From: Pedococcus dokdonensis | GTDB taxonomy: Bacteria > Actinomycetota > Actinomycetes > Actinomycetales > Dermatophilaceae | DNA: 64,000 bases | Direction: 5' to 3' | Assembly (NCBI RefSeq): GCF_900104525.1 | Contig: NZ_LT629711.1 | Span: 2,728,001-2,792,000 of the forward strand | Shown: positions 28,866 through 36,871 of the stretch, piece after piece | Layout of the letters: every line of letters begins with the position of its first letter | Numbering within the stretch: position 1 is the stretch's first letter | The notes under the pieces: model-generated | Database searches by the model: none | What the model saw: the letters and a program-made list of their open reading frames with translations, nothing else | What the model was told of the DNA's origin: nothing | Translations under genes and position numbers: made by a program

Positions 28866-29708
28866 CTACCGGTCCCCACCCGCACCACGGGAGCCGAGAC
28901 CACCGGTTGCCGCGGCGAGGCCGAGCTGGAACCGGGTCTGCACCCCGTGGGCGGCCATCAGCGCGGCCACCCGGCGCCGCACGGTCCGCAGGCTGCAGCC
29001 GAGGTAGCGCGCGATCGACTCGTCCTTGAGCCCGAGACCCAGGAGCTTGAGCAGCCGCTGGTCGTCCTCGTCGGCCTCGTGGTCGCGCACGACCGGGAGA
29101 GCCCGCTCGAACGCGCGGTCGAAGAGCTCGATGAACGCTGCGATGACCATCGGCTCGCGCACCAGGACGTACTGCGACTCCGGGTTGCCCCACTCACCGA
29201 CGGCGACGAGCGAGTGCTCGTCGAAGATCGCGAACTCGCTCGGCGGGAGGAGGGAGAGCCGTTGTTCCTCCCCCGCTTCCGCGAACGAGCGCACCCAGGC
29301 CCGGCCCGCCTCGGTGTCCATGATGTCCATCGGGTAGATGGTCCGCTGCCGGAACCGTCCCTCCGCCAACAGGTCCTGGTTGAGCCGGAAGTTCTCCTGC
29401 TCGGCCCCCGCGCCGACGTCGATCACCATCGTGCAGACCCGCGACAACGAGGTGGTCTGTCCGATGAGGTGTCGCAGCAGCGGAGCCGCCGTCTCGGGGG
29501 CCAACGGCTCGACCAGACCGGCCGTCTGCGGCTGTCGGACCACCCCGCCGGCGCCGGTCAGCTCGTAGAGCGCGTGGCGCACCTCGGCCAGCTCGGCGCG
29601 TCTCGCGTCGATCTGCTCCTCACCGCGCTCGAGGATCCGCAGCAGCCGGGTGAACGGCTCGGTGAGGAGTCGCTCGACCTCGTACGGAGGCGCATCGTTG
29701 CTGGTCAC
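28866..29708 (-). CDS. LuxR-type transcriptional regulator, paralogue of 21141-22199
   Basis: 280 residues. A long helical N-terminus (E-V-E-R-L-L-T-E-P-F-T-R-L-L-R-I-L-E-R) leads to a sensor-like middle domain and a C-terminal helix-turn-helix, L-L-G-L-G-L-K-D-E-S-I-A-R-Y-L-G-C-S-L-R-T-V-R-R-R-V. It shares the layout of the regulator at 21 kb, including the final T-R-F-Q-L/A-G stretch. GGAGAA seven bases upstream supports the GTG at 29708. It is divergent from a lipoprotein gene across a 313-base gap with dyad symmetry, so autoregulation and control of the lipoprotein are possible. Confidence 0.82.
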   Translation of the reverse strand: MTSNDAPPYEVERLLTEPFTRLLRILERGEEQIDARRAELAEVRHALYELTGAGGVVRQPQTAGLVEPLAPETAAPLLRHLIGQTTSLSRVCTMVIDVGAGAEQENFRLNQDLLAEGRFRQRTIYPMDIMDTEAGRAWVRSFAEAGEEQRLSLLPPSEFAIFDEHSLVAVGEWGNPESQYVLVREPMVIAAFIELFDRAFERALPVVRDHEADEDDQRLLKLLGLGLKDESIARYLGCSLRTVRRRVAALMAAHGVQTRFQLGLAAATGGLGSRGAGGDR

Positions 29709-30021
29709 AGGCTTTCTCCCCTGCCGCGGCGGCATCATCTGTCCATTGGCAGCATAGTGCCACCGCAATTTCTGCGAGGTCGTGCAGAATGGCGGGACGC
29801 CGCTCGTCAAGGCGGCAGGGGACGACGTGACGGGCAGGCACACGCGGGCTCCGGTCCGCGGCAGGGGGCGACGCCGGGCGACCGGATCCGCAGGGATCCG
29901 GTCCCCCGGCGTCACTGTTCTGTCCCCCACACGCCCCGTCCCTCGGTCGGTCGAGGCAACCCCGGGCCCCCGAACGGCGTCCATGAAGGTGAGTGCACAT
30001 CACCGATCCGAGGGGGATCCC
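29709..30021. promoter_or_regulatory. divergent intergenic region with an operator-like dyad
   Basis: This 313-base gap has no gene. It holds TTCTGC-N8-GCAGAA (29770-29789), a good operator candidate close to a minus-strand TATGCT (29751-29756) that may be the regulator's -10, and the long hairpin at 29870-29913. Confidence 0.5.
29870..29913. repeat. 20-bp hairpin with GCAG loop
   Basis: GACGCCGGG-C-GACCGGATCC (29870-29889) pairs with GGATCCGGTC-C-CCCGGCGTC (29894-29913), giving a 20-bp stem with one C/C mismatch and a four-base loop. It lies about 110 bases upstream of the lipoprotein gene. It may be a 5' regulatory hairpin or the end of a small RNA. Confidence 0.6.
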
Positions 30022-30597
30022 ATGTCGACCCGGCCCACCAGCACCGGCGCCACCAGCACCGGCGTTACCAGCACCGGCGCCACCGCCACCATCGCCGTCC
30101 TGACCGCCGTCACGGCGCTGCTCGCAGCCTGTGGCACCGGCACCGGCGGCTCCGGCGGCGCGGCGATCAGCACGACCACCGTCCCGCCCGTCACCGTCAC
30201 CGTCACGCAGACGCCGACCGCGACGCCCTCGACCTCCCTGCCGTCGACCTCTCCGAGCAGCCCGGGCAAGCCGAACACCACGATGTCGATCCCGCCACCG
30301 GCCAAGGACCCGGTGACGATCCCCGACAACCCGAAGGCCTACGGGCAGGCCTTCGTCACCGCGTGGGTCGAGCGCGACCGGGCCGACGCCAGCCGGCTGG
30401 GCACGACGGCGGCCGTCGACACGGCCTTCGGGTCCACCGTCAGGACCGCACCGAAGTTCATCCGCTGCGAGGGGGCTGCCGGGTCGAGCTACTGCACCTG
30501 GGAGGGCGACGAGTACACGTTGACCGTCCGCGTCCTCAACGAAGCCGCCTCACAACGCCAGATGCACGCCGTGGCCGAGGTGAAGTTCGCCCACTAG
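30022..30597 (+). CDS. small lipoprotein of unknown function
   Basis: 191 residues. The signal peptide has an unusual n-region of three S-T-G-A/V-T repeats, then a hydrophobic core and L-L-A-A-C (Cys37). A Thr/Pro/Ser-rich linker follows (about 45-95), then a compact domain (about 105-191) with A-Y-G-Q-A-F-V-T-A-W-V-E-R-D-R and Y-C-T-W-E-G-D-E, containing two Cys (R-C-E-G and Y-C-T-W) that may pair. I do not recognise the family. GAGGGGG (30010-30016) supports the ATG at 30022. It is divergent from the LuxR-type regulator. Confidence 0.75.
   Translation: MSTRPTSTGATSTGVTSTGATATIAVLTAVTALLAACGTGTGGSGGAAISTTTVPPVTVTVTQTPTATPSTSLPSTSPSSPGKPNTTMSIPPPAKDPVTIPDNPKAYGQAFVTAWVERDRADASRLGTTAAVDTAFGSTVRTAPKFIRCEGAAGSSYCTWEGDEYTLTVRVLNEAASQRQMHAVAEVKFAH
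30037..30081 (+). repeat. three in-frame 15-base tandem repeats
   Basis: ACCAGCACCGGCGCC is repeated three times (the second ends GTT), encoding T-S-T-G-A/V in the lipoprotein signal n-region. Unit number could vary between strains without shifting the frame. Confidence 0.8.
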
Positions 30598-30617
30598 GGC
30601 GACCACGCGGCATACCC

Positions 30618-30652
30618 GCGGCGCCGTCGACCCTCCCCACCGGCGGCGCCGC
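30618..30652. terminator. 9-bp GC hairpin between convergent genes
   Basis: GCGGCGCCG (30618-30626) and CGGCGCCGC (30644-30652), loop 17 bases, between the lipoprotein and DUF3151 genes. A GTATGCCGCGTGG copy (complement, 30603-30615) abuts it. Confidence 0.55.
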
Positions 30653-30663
30653 ACCACGTGGAC

Positions 30664-31068
30664 TCAGAGGCCGAGCTTGCGGGCCCCGGTCATCGAGGAG
30701 TCACGCAGGAACTGCGCGCAGCGCTGCTCCTCGTCGGTCTCGCCGATCGCGCCGGCGGCGCGCGACAGCGCGGCGAGCGCCCGCAGGAACCCGCGGTTCG
30801 GCTCGTGCTCCCACGGCACCGGTCCCTGACCGCGCCATCCGTTGCGGCGCAACGAGTCCAACGCACGGTGGTAACCCGTGCGCGCGTAGGCGTAGCCCTC
30901 GACCGTGCGTCCGTCGGCGAGTGCGTCCTCGGCCAGCGTGGCCCAGGCCAGCGACGAGGTCGGGTATGCCGCGGCCACCTGGTCGGCGGCGACGCCCTCC
31001 TCGAGCTTCGTGGCGGCAGGGTCGGCGGGCAGCCGGGTCTCGGGGATGCCGAGCAGGTTGTCGGTCAC
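30664..31068 (-). CDS. DUF3151 family protein
   Basis: 134 residues, largely helical with a TPR-like feel: A-W-A-T-L-A-E-D-A-L-A, V-E-G-Y-A-Y-A-R-T-G-Y-H-R-A-L-D-x-L-R-R-N-G-W-R-G. This matches the actinobacterial DUF3151 family, which is regularly found right after fructose-bisphosphate aldolase, as here: the start overlaps the fba stop by four bases. The function is unknown; constant linkage suggests a role tied to aldolase or glycolytic flux. Confidence 0.88.
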   Translation of the reverse strand: MTDNLLGIPETRLPADPAATKLEEGVAADQVAAAYPTSSLAWATLAEDALADGRTVEGYAYARTGYHRALDSLRRNGWRGQGPVPWEHEPNRGFLRALAALSRAAGAIGETDEEQRCAQFLRDSSMTGARKLGL

Positions 31069-32093
31069 TGGTGGGTGCCGGCCGAGCGGAGGTTCTCGCA
31101 GGCCTCGACGACGCGGGCGGCCATGCCGGCCTCGGCCTCCTTGCCCCAGGCGCGCGGGTCGTACTGCTTCTTGTTGCCGACCTCGCCGTCCACCTTGAGG
31201 ACACCCTCGTAGTTGCTGAGCATGTAGCCGGCGACCGGACGGGTGAAGGCGTACTGGGTGTCGGTGTCGACGTTCATCTTCACGACGCCGAAGTCGACCG
31301 CGGCGGCGATCTCCTCGGCGGTCGAGCCGGACCCGCCGTGGAAGACCAGGTCGAACGGGCGCGCGTCGCTGGCGAGGCCGAGGGCCTGGGCGGCCGCCTC
31401 CTGGGCGGTCTTGAGGATCTCGGGGCGGAGCTTGACGTTGCCCGGCTTGTAGACGCCGTGCACGTTGCCGAAGGTGAGGGCGGTCAGGTAGCGGCCGTTC
31501 TCGCCGGCCCCGAGCGCGTTGATGGTGGCGATGGCGTCCTCCGGCGTGGAGTAGAGCTTGTCGTCGATCGCACCCTCCACGCCGTCCTCCTCGCCGCCGA
31601 CGACACCGACCTCGATCTCGAGGATGACGTGGGCGTCCTTGGCCAGCGCGAGCAGCTCACGGGCGATCTCGAGGTTCTCGTCGAGCGGCACCGCGGAGCC
31701 GTCCCACATGTGGGACTGGAACCACGGGGTCCCGCCGGCCGCGACCCGCTCGGCGCTCGCCGCGAGCAGCGGGCGGACGAAGCCGTCGAGCTTGTCCTTG
31801 GGGCAGTGGTCGGTGTGCAGCGCGATGTTGACGTCGTACTTCTTGGCGACCTCGTGGGCGTAGGCGGCGAGCGCGATCGAGCCGGTCACCATGTCCTTCA
31901 CGGTCGGGCCGGAGAGGTACTCGGCGCCACCGGTGGAGACCTGCACGATGCCGTCGCTGCCTGCTTCGGCGAAGCCGCGGATCGCAGCGTTGAGGGTCTG
32001 CGACGACGAGATGTTGATCGCGGGATAGGCGAAGGACCCGGCCTTCGCGCGGTCCAGCATGTCGGCGTACACCTCAGGGGTGGCGATGGGCAT
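31065..32093 (-). CDS. fbaA: class II fructose-bisphosphate aldolase
   Basis: 342 residues. It cleaves fructose-1,6-bisphosphate to DHAP and glyceraldehyde-3-phosphate, zinc dependent. Motifs are A-L-H-T-D-H-C-P (zinc His and catalytic Asp), E-I-E-V-G-V-V-G-G-E-E-D-G, F-G-N-V-H-G-V-Y-K-P-G, L-V-F-H-G-G-S-G-S and K-M-N-V-D-T-D-T-Q-Y-A-F-T. AAGGAG six bases upstream supports the ATG at 32093. It is coupled to the downstream DUF3151 gene. The 185-base gap upstream contains the 32246 hairpin. Confidence 0.97.
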   Translation of the reverse strand: MPIATPEVYADMLDRAKAGSFAYPAINISSSQTLNAAIRGFAEAGSDGIVQVSTGGAEYLSGPTVKDMVTGSIALAAYAHEVAKKYDVNIALHTDHCPKDKLDGFVRPLLAASAERVAAGGTPWFQSHMWDGSAVPLDENLEIARELLALAKDAHVILEIEVGVVGGEEDGVEGAIDDKLYSTPEDAIATINALGAGENGRYLTALTFGNVHGVYKPGNVKLRPEILKTAQEAAAQALGLASDARPFDLVFHGGSGSTAEEIAAAVDFGVVKMNVDTDTQYAFTRPVAGYMLSNYEGVLKVDGEVGNKKQYDPRAWGKEAEAGMAARVVEACENLRSAGTHQ

Positions 32094-32245
32094 GGGGTCT
32101 CCTTCGACTGGCGGGGGGCGGCGCGCGCGGCGTCGACGTCTGCGTCGCCGCCGATCCTTGCACGAGTCGCGCACGGGCGGACACCCGCGTCTCAGCCCGG
32201 CCGTACCGTCTGCGCGTCGGCCCGGGTGCGCCGTGCAGGCGGCGC

Positions 32246-32281
32246 TGACTCGCCTTTTGCACGAGAGCGCTCCGCGAGTCA
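32246..32281. terminator. hairpin at the sigma-gene end carrying a dispersed element
   Basis: TGACTCGC (32246-32253) pairs with GCGAGTCA (32274-32281), the latter containing the sigma gene stop. The loop side holds ACTCGCCTTTTGCACGAGA (32248-32266), which recurs with one change inside the large inverted repeat at 48931-49000. Confidence 0.6.
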
Positions 32282-33544
32282 GGGGTGGCGCTCGTGGAGG
32301 GCCGCGCGACGCTCCTTGAGCAGGGCGCGCTCGGCGTCGTTGCCGCACCGCTCGATGGCCACCGCGTAGGCCGCGTCCGCCTCGGCCAGGGCGTCGGCAC
32401 GGGCCAGCAGCTCGGCCCGCACCGACGGCAGCCGGTGGCTGTGGGCGAGGTCGTCGTCCAGGCCGGCGAGCGCGGCAAGGCCCGCGCGCGGCCCCTGGGC
32501 CTCGGCGACGGCCACCGCCCGTGCGAGGCGCGCACTGGGGGTGGGGGCCAGCGCCACCAGGTCGTCGTAGCGCGCCACGATCACGTCCCACCGCGTCGCG
32601 TCGGCCGTCGGCGCGGTGGCGTGCTCGACCGCGATCGCGGCCTGCACGGCATACCCGGCAGCCTGGACGGTGAGCGGTCCGGAGAGGGCGGGCGAGTGAG
32701 CCAGCGCCACTCCCTCGTCGATCTCGTCGCGGTGCCAGCGCGACCGGTCCTGGTCGGGCAGCAGGACGATCGCGCCCTCGGCGTCGACGCGCGCGTCGCG
32801 GCGGGAGTGCTGGAGCAGCATCAGGGCGAGCAGCGCGAGCAGGACGGGTTCGTCGGGGCGCAGCCGGAGCACGACACGGACGAGCCGGATCGCCTCCCCT
32901 GCCAGACCGGTGCGCACGGCGTCGGGGCCCGAGCCGGGGGCGTAGCCGGCGGTGAAGGCCAGGTAGGCGGTCTGGGCGACGGAGTCGAGGCGATCGGGCA
33001 GCACGTCGGCTGACGGGACGGCGAACGGAATGCCGGCGGTGACGATCTTGCGCTTGGCCCGGGTCACCCGGGCCGCCATCGTGGCCTCCGGCACGAGGAA
33101 CAGCCGGGCGATGTCGGCGGTGCTCACGCCGAGCACCAGCCGCAGGGCGAGCGCGCTGGCGGCGGCGGGGTCGAGGGCCGGGTGGGTGCACATCAGCACC
33201 AGGCGCAGGAGGTCGTCCTCCACCAGGTCACCGGGGTCGGCGAGCACGGGCGACCCCTCCCTTCCCTCGGCCTCCACGACGAGCAACGGCACCTTGCGCT
33301 GGGCCATCGACTCGGCCCGGAGCCGGTCGAGCACCCGCCGCCGGGCCGCGGTGTGCAGCCAGCCCCCCGGGTTGTCGGGGATCCCGTCGCGGTCCCATCG
33401 GCGGGCGGCCGTCTCGACCGCGTCGGCCAGGGCGTCCTCGACCAGGTCGAGCCGCCGGAACCGCGCGAGGAGCAGGGACGTCAGCCGCCCCCACTCCTCG
33501 CGCACGACAGTCGCGAGCGCGTCCGCTGCCGGTGCGTCCGTCAC
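32279..33544 (-). CDS. ECF-type sigma factor with C-terminal helical extension (ECF42-like)
   Basis: 421 residues. Sigma-70 region 2 (about 10-80, R-R-L-D-L-V-E-D-A-L-A-D-A-V-E-T-A and N-P-G-G-W-L-H-T-A-A-R-R-R) and region 4 (about 120-180, L-G-V-S-T-A-D-I-A-R-L-F-L-V-P-E-A-T-M-A-A-R-V-T-R-A-K-R-K-I) are followed by a ~230-residue TPR-like domain. This is the layout of the ECF42 group, which uses the C-terminal domain rather than a classical anti-sigma. It overlaps the upstream DGPF gene by four bases and is the last gene of a four-gene operon. The start is the GTG at 33544. Confidence 0.9.
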   Translation of the reverse strand: MTDAPAADALATVVREEWGRLTSLLLARFRRLDLVEDALADAVETAARRWDRDGIPDNPGGWLHTAARRRVLDRLRAESMAQRKVPLLVVEAEGREGSPVLADPGDLVEDDLLRLVLMCTHPALDPAAASALALRLVLGVSTADIARLFLVPEATMAARVTRAKRKIVTAGIPFAVPSADVLPDRLDSVAQTAYLAFTAGYAPGSGPDAVRTGLAGEAIRLVRVVLRLRPDEPVLLALLALMLLQHSRRDARVDAEGAIVLLPDQDRSRWHRDEIDEGVALAHSPALSGPLTVQAAGYAVQAAIAVEHATAPTADATRWDVIVARYDDLVALAPTPSARLARAVAVAEAQGPRAGLAALAGLDDDLAHSHRLPSVRAELLARADALAEADAAYAVAIERCGNDAERALLKERRAALHERHP

Positions 33545-33903
33545 CGGCCCTCGTAGCCCTCCACGCCCACGACGGGACGGATCTCGAGGGTGTAGGCCCG
33601 CGGCAGCAGCTTCGCCGCCGCGATCGCCGCGTCGAGGTCCGGCAGCTCGACGTCGTAGTAGCCGCCGATCTGCTCGGTCAGCTCGACGAACGGGCCGTCG
33701 GTGACCACGTCGCCAGTGGCGCCGTCGCGCCGGATCGTCGTCGCCAGGTCGGCATCGCTGAGCGCTGCGCTGGCGAGCCGCCAACCGTGCTGCTCGACAT
33801 AGGCCTCGAAGGCGTGGTGCGCGTCGAAGTACTCCTGACGCACCGACTCGTCGGCGGCCTCCCAGTGACCCGGCTCGTAGGCGATGAGGACGACATACCT
33901 CAC
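33541..33903 (-). CDS. YCII/DGPF domain protein (copy 3, next to sigma)
   Basis: 120 residues, ferredoxin-like YCII-related fold: M-R-Y-V-V-L-I-A-Y-E-P-G at the start, V-V-T-D-G-P-F-V-E-L-T-E-Q-I-G-G-Y-Y-D-V in the centre (the DGPF motif is intact) and an A-Y-T-L-E-I-R-P-V end. The family has no confirmed activity. DGPF proteins are the standard partners of ECF42 sigma factors. It overlaps the sigma gene by four bases and the previous DGPF gene by four bases. Confidence 0.9.
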   Translation of the reverse strand: MRYVVLIAYEPGHWEAADESVRQEYFDAHHAFEAYVEQHGWRLASAALSDADLATTIRRDGATGDVVTDGPFVELTEQIGGYYDVELPDLDAAIAAAKLLPRAYTLEIRPVVGVEGYEGR

Positions 33904-34262
33904 GGCTCGCGGTCCTCGGGCTTCACCACACGGCGCACCTGCACGCCGTCACCCAGCGCGGCGATGATCTGGCAGCACTCGAGCAGGTCCTCGAGGTCGT
34001 CGGTCTCGACCTGGTAGAAGCCGCCGACCTGCTCGGTCGACTCGGCGAACGGACCGTCGGTGGCCGGTCCACCGCCGGGCGGGATGCGCCGGCCCTCGCT
34101 CGTGGCGTGCAGCTCGGCGCCACCGGTGACCTTGTGGCCCCGCTTGGCGAGCTCCTCCCCGAACCGGTTGTACTCGGCATACCCGGCCTGGCGCTGGTCC
34201 ATGCTCATGGTGGACCACCACCGGTCGGCGTCACCGATGATCAGCACGACGTACTCGGCCAT
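33900..34262 (-). CDS. YCII/DGPF domain protein (copy 2)
   Basis: 120 residues with the same fold: M-A-E-Y-V-V-L-I-I-G, then A-T-D-G-P-F-A-E-S-T-E-Q-V-G-G-F-Y-Q-V with the DGPF motif intact, and adjacent Cys-Cys at E-C-C-Q-I. It lies between two paralogues in the sigma operon, overlapping the downstream gene by four bases. Divergence from its neighbours (roughly 35-40% identity by eye) suggests old duplication rather than recent. Confidence 0.9.
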   Translation of the reverse strand: MAEYVVLIIGDADRWWSTMSMDQRQAGYAEYNRFGEELAKRGHKVTGGAELHATSEGRRIPPGGGPATDGPFAESTEQVGGFYQVETDDLEDLLECCQIIAALGDGVQVRRVVKPEDREP

Positions 34263-34269
34263 GGCCGCC

Positions 34270-34629
34270 TCACATCCCCAGCGTCGGGCGGATCTCGATG
34301 GCCGGGTGGAACGGCGTCGCCGTCAGCCGCCCACAGACCTGGCCGAGGTCGTCGACGTCGTCGGTCTCGACGAGGTAGTAGCCGCCCACCTGCTCGGCGC
34401 TCTCGGCGTAGGGGCCCTCGGTGAGGGTGACCTGGTCGAGGCCGCTGCCGCGGGCGACGCGGGTCTCGGCCGACGGGCTGAGCTGGGCTCCTCCGAGCAG
34501 CTTGTGGCCGCGCTCGGCGAGCAGCCCGGCGAACTCGCCGTGGGCCTGGTTGAGCTCCTGCGCCTCCTGCTCGGTGCGCGCGGCGTACCGCGGCTCGGAG
34601 CTCGGGAGGAGAATGAGGTACTGGGTCAT
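34270..34629 (-). CDS. YCII/DGPF domain protein (copy 1, operon head)
   Basis: 119 residues: M-T-Q-Y-L-I-L-L-P-S-S, then T-L-T-E-G-P-Y-A-E-S-A-E-Q-V-G-G-Y-Y-L-V. The DGPF signature here reads E-G-P-Y. It is the first gene of the DGPF-DGPF-DGPF-sigma operon; AGAGGA eight bases upstream supports the ATG at 34629, and 7 bases separate it from copy 2. The open frame continuing upstream to 35349 is a shadow of trmH. Confidence 0.88.
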   Translation of the reverse strand: MTQYLILLPSSEPRYAARTEQEAQELNQAHGEFAGLLAERGHKLLGGAQLSPSAETRVARGSGLDQVTLTEGPYAESAEQVGGYYLVETDDVDDLGQVCGRLTATPFHPAIEIRPTLGM

Positions 34630-34702
34630 GACGGGTCCTCTCATCGGTCGGCGCTCCCGGCGGCTGCCGGTGCTTCCACCCTGATGACGAGCGAGCGGGG
34701 TG

Positions 34703-35401
34703 CTAATCGACAGCCTGCCCGAAGATGTTGCGCCGCACCCAGGAATGCATGGCGATCGCGGCCGCCGCGCCGGCGTTGATCGAACGGGTCGACCCGAACT
34801 GCTCGATGTGCAGCACCACCTCGCAGGCAGCGCGCATCGGCTCGGAGAGTCCGGGGCCCTCCTGGCCGAAGACCAGCACGCACTCCCGGGGCAGGTCCCA
34901 GGTCTCGAGCGGCAGCGAGCCGGGGAGGTTGTCGATGCCGATGAGCGGTATGCCGAGTGGCTGGCTGTCGCCGCCCGGGCCCGGGGTGCCCGCTCCCGCG
35001 GCCCAGGACACGAGGTCGTCGACGGTGGGGTGGTGGTGCTCGTGCTGGTAGCGGTCGGTGACCATCGCCCCGCGGCGGTTCCAGCGGCGCTTGCCGACGA
35101 TGTGGAAAGCCTTGGCGTTGAACGCGTTCGCGGTCCTGATGACCGAGCCGATGTTGAAGTCGTGGCCCCAGTTCTCGACGGCGACGTGGAAGTCGTGGCG
35201 ACGGCTGTCGAGGTCGGCGACGATCGCGTCGTGCCGCCAGTAGCGGTAGCCGTCGACGACGTTGCGGCGGTCGCCGTCGCGCAGGAGCTCGGGGTCCCAG
35301 TGGTCGCCGGCCGGCCAGTCCCCCGGCCACGGCCCGACGCCGACCTCACCGGCCGGGCCGGACGTGCCGTCGGGACCCGCGGGTGGGGTGGGCTCAGGCA
35401 T
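34703..35401 (-). CDS. TrmH/SpoU family RNA 2'-O-methyltransferase
   Basis: 232 residues. After a Pro/Gly-rich N-terminus come the SpoU motifs: N-I-G-S-V-I-R-T-A-N-A-F (motif 1), C-V-L-V-F-G-Q-E-G-P-G-L (motif 2) and S-I-N-A-G-A-A-A-A-I-A-M (motif 3), which build the knotted SAM site. It should methylate ribose in tRNA or rRNA; the site cannot be assigned. Its start overlaps the VOC gene stop by eight bases, so the two form an operon. One Gly-Ile-Pro is written with ATA because of a GTATGCCG motif at 34948. Confidence 0.92.
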   Translation of the reverse strand: MPEPTPPAGPDGTSGPAGEVGVGPWPGDWPAGDHWDPELLRDGDRRNVVDGYRYWRHDAIVADLDSRRHDFHVAVENWGHDFNIGSVIRTANAFNAKAFHIVGKRRWNRRGAMVTDRYQHEHHHPTVDDLVSWAAGAGTPGPGGDSQPLGIPLIGIDNLPGSLPLETWDLPRECVLVFGQEGPGLSEPMRAACEVVLHIEQFGSTRSINAGAAAAIAMHSWVRRNIFGQAVD

Positions 35402-35804
35402 CGAGCTCTTGGAAGAGGGTCAGCTGGACCCCTGCCGGGGCCTCGAGCCTCGCGTTGAGCGAGCGCCAGGGGGTCTCGGTGGGTGGTGCGACGAGCCGGG
35501 CGCCGGCCTCGACGGCCCCGGCGGTCGCGCCGGCGGCATCGGTGACCTCCAGCGCCACCCGGAAGTGCGGCGCGACCCGCCGCCCCACCTCCACCTCATC
35601 GATCATCTCGACCTGGGCGGTGTTCGAGAGCTCGAGCGTGGCCCGTCCGGCGTCGAGGATGGCGACGAGCGCACCGTCGTCACCGGCATACGCCTCCTGG
35701 ACCGGCATGCCGATCACGTCGCGGTAGAAGCGCAGCGCCTCGTCGTAGTCCTCGGCGTGCACCACCAGCCGCAGCTGGCGCACCTTGCCCACGGGCTCGT
35801 TCAT
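35394..35804 (-). CDS. VOC family protein
   Basis: 136 residues, glyoxalase/bleomycin-resistance fold: L-R-L-V-V-H-A-E-D-Y-D-E-A-L-R-F-Y-R-D-V-I-G-M and L-E-A-P-A-G-V-Q-L-T-L-F-Q-E-L. The metal-ligand pattern is only partly kept. Substrate unknown. It overlaps trmH by eight bases. The ATG at 35804 is chosen; the longer frame to 36224 is a shadow of the divergent LLM gene. Confidence 0.85.
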   Translation of the reverse strand: MNEPVGKVRQLRLVVHAEDYDEALRFYRDVIGMPVQEAYAGDDGALVAILDAGRATLELSNTAQVEMIDEVEVGRRVAPHFRVALEVTDAAGATAGAVEAGARLVAPPTETPWRSLNARLEAPAGVQLTLFQELDA

Positions 35805-35870
35805 GACCCCACCCAACCACGTCCGTCCGGCGCCCGGGCGAGCGACGGTGGCAGGTGCCACGATCGGGGC

Positions 35871-36740
35871 ATGGCACCCCGCATCGGAGTCGCGTTCATC
35901 CCCACCCTGCCTCCCGAGGCGCTGCGGCCACTGGCCCGCGCGGCCGACGAGCACCTCGACGACCTCTGGGTCTGGGAGGACTGCTTCAAGGAGAGCGGCA
36001 TCGCCAGCGCAGCGGTCGCGCTCGCGTCGACCGAGCGGGTCCGGGTGGGTCTCGGGCTGATGCCGACCCCGCTGCGCAACGTCGCGCTCACCGCGATGGA
36101 GGTGGCGACCCTGCAGCGGATCTTCCCCGGTCGGTTCGTGCCGGGCGTGGGCCACGGCGTGCAGCCCTGGATGGCCCAGGTCGGTGGGCGGGTGGAGTCC
36201 CCGATGACCCTCCTCGAGGAACACCTCACCGCTCTGCGCAGGCTGCTCGCCGGCGAGGAGGTGACCGTGGACGGCCGTTACGTGCAGCTCGACCAGGTGA
36301 AGCTCGACTGGCCGCCCCAGGCGGGTGAGCTGCTGACCGCCGGTGGCTTCGGGCCGCGCACCATCGAGCTGTCCGCCCGGCTCACCGACGCCGTCCTGAT
36401 CTCGGCCGGCCAGAGCGAGACCGAGCTCAGGGCGGCGGTCGCCCGGGCTCGCGCCGCGGCGCCCAGCGGCAGGGTCGACGTGGTCTACTCCCTCGTCACG
36501 GCTGCCGGTCCCGACGCGCAGGCCCGGGCCGACGCCGACCTGGCGCAGTGGGGCGTGGCTCCCGAGCCGACCCGCGTGGCCGCGGGGAGCGCCCAGGACA
36601 TCGCGGCAGCGATCGGCCGGGCCGCCGACGCCGGGGCGACGACCGTGGTGGTCCAGCCGACCGCCGACCTGACCGACGTCGCCGACGTGGTCGAGCTGGT
36701 GGCGTTCGTCGGGCGCGAGGTCCGGCCGCTGCTCGTCTGA
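35871..36740 (+). CDS. LLM-class flavin/F420-dependent oxidoreductase
   Basis: 289 residues, luciferase-like TIM barrel: I-G-V-A-F-I-P-T-L-P-P-E, E-R-V-R-V-G-L-G-L-M-P-T-P-L-R-N and G-R-F-V-P-G-V-G-H-G-V. The short spacing and G-V-G-H-G-V pattern suggest an F420-dependent member. The substrate is unknown. The ATG at 35871 follows CACGAT plus six bases, so it is probably leaderless. GTGGCA-GG-TGCCAC (35848-35861) overlaps that -10 and is an operator candidate. It is divergent from the VOC-trmH operon. Confidence 0.88.
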   Translation: MAPRIGVAFIPTLPPEALRPLARAADEHLDDLWVWEDCFKESGIASAAVALASTERVRVGLGLMPTPLRNVALTAMEVATLQRIFPGRFVPGVGHGVQPWMAQVGGRVESPMTLLEEHLTALRRLLAGEEVTVDGRYVQLDQVKLDWPPQAGELLTAGGFGPRTIELSARLTDAVLISAGQSETELRAAVARARAAAPSGRVDVVYSLVTAAGPDAQARADADLAQWGVAPEPTRVAAGSAQDIAAAIGRAADAGATTVVVQPTADLTDVADVVELVAFVGREVRPLLV

Positions 36741-36871
36741 CCCTCGCGGACTCCCGCACCCGACCCCGGCGGGGTGGGCGAACCGCCCAGCTCGGCATGA
36801 CCGGGAATGACCAGGGAGGGTGGGCGCTGCTACTCAGGTGGGTGACCGGTCCGGTGCGTCACCCTCGAGGC

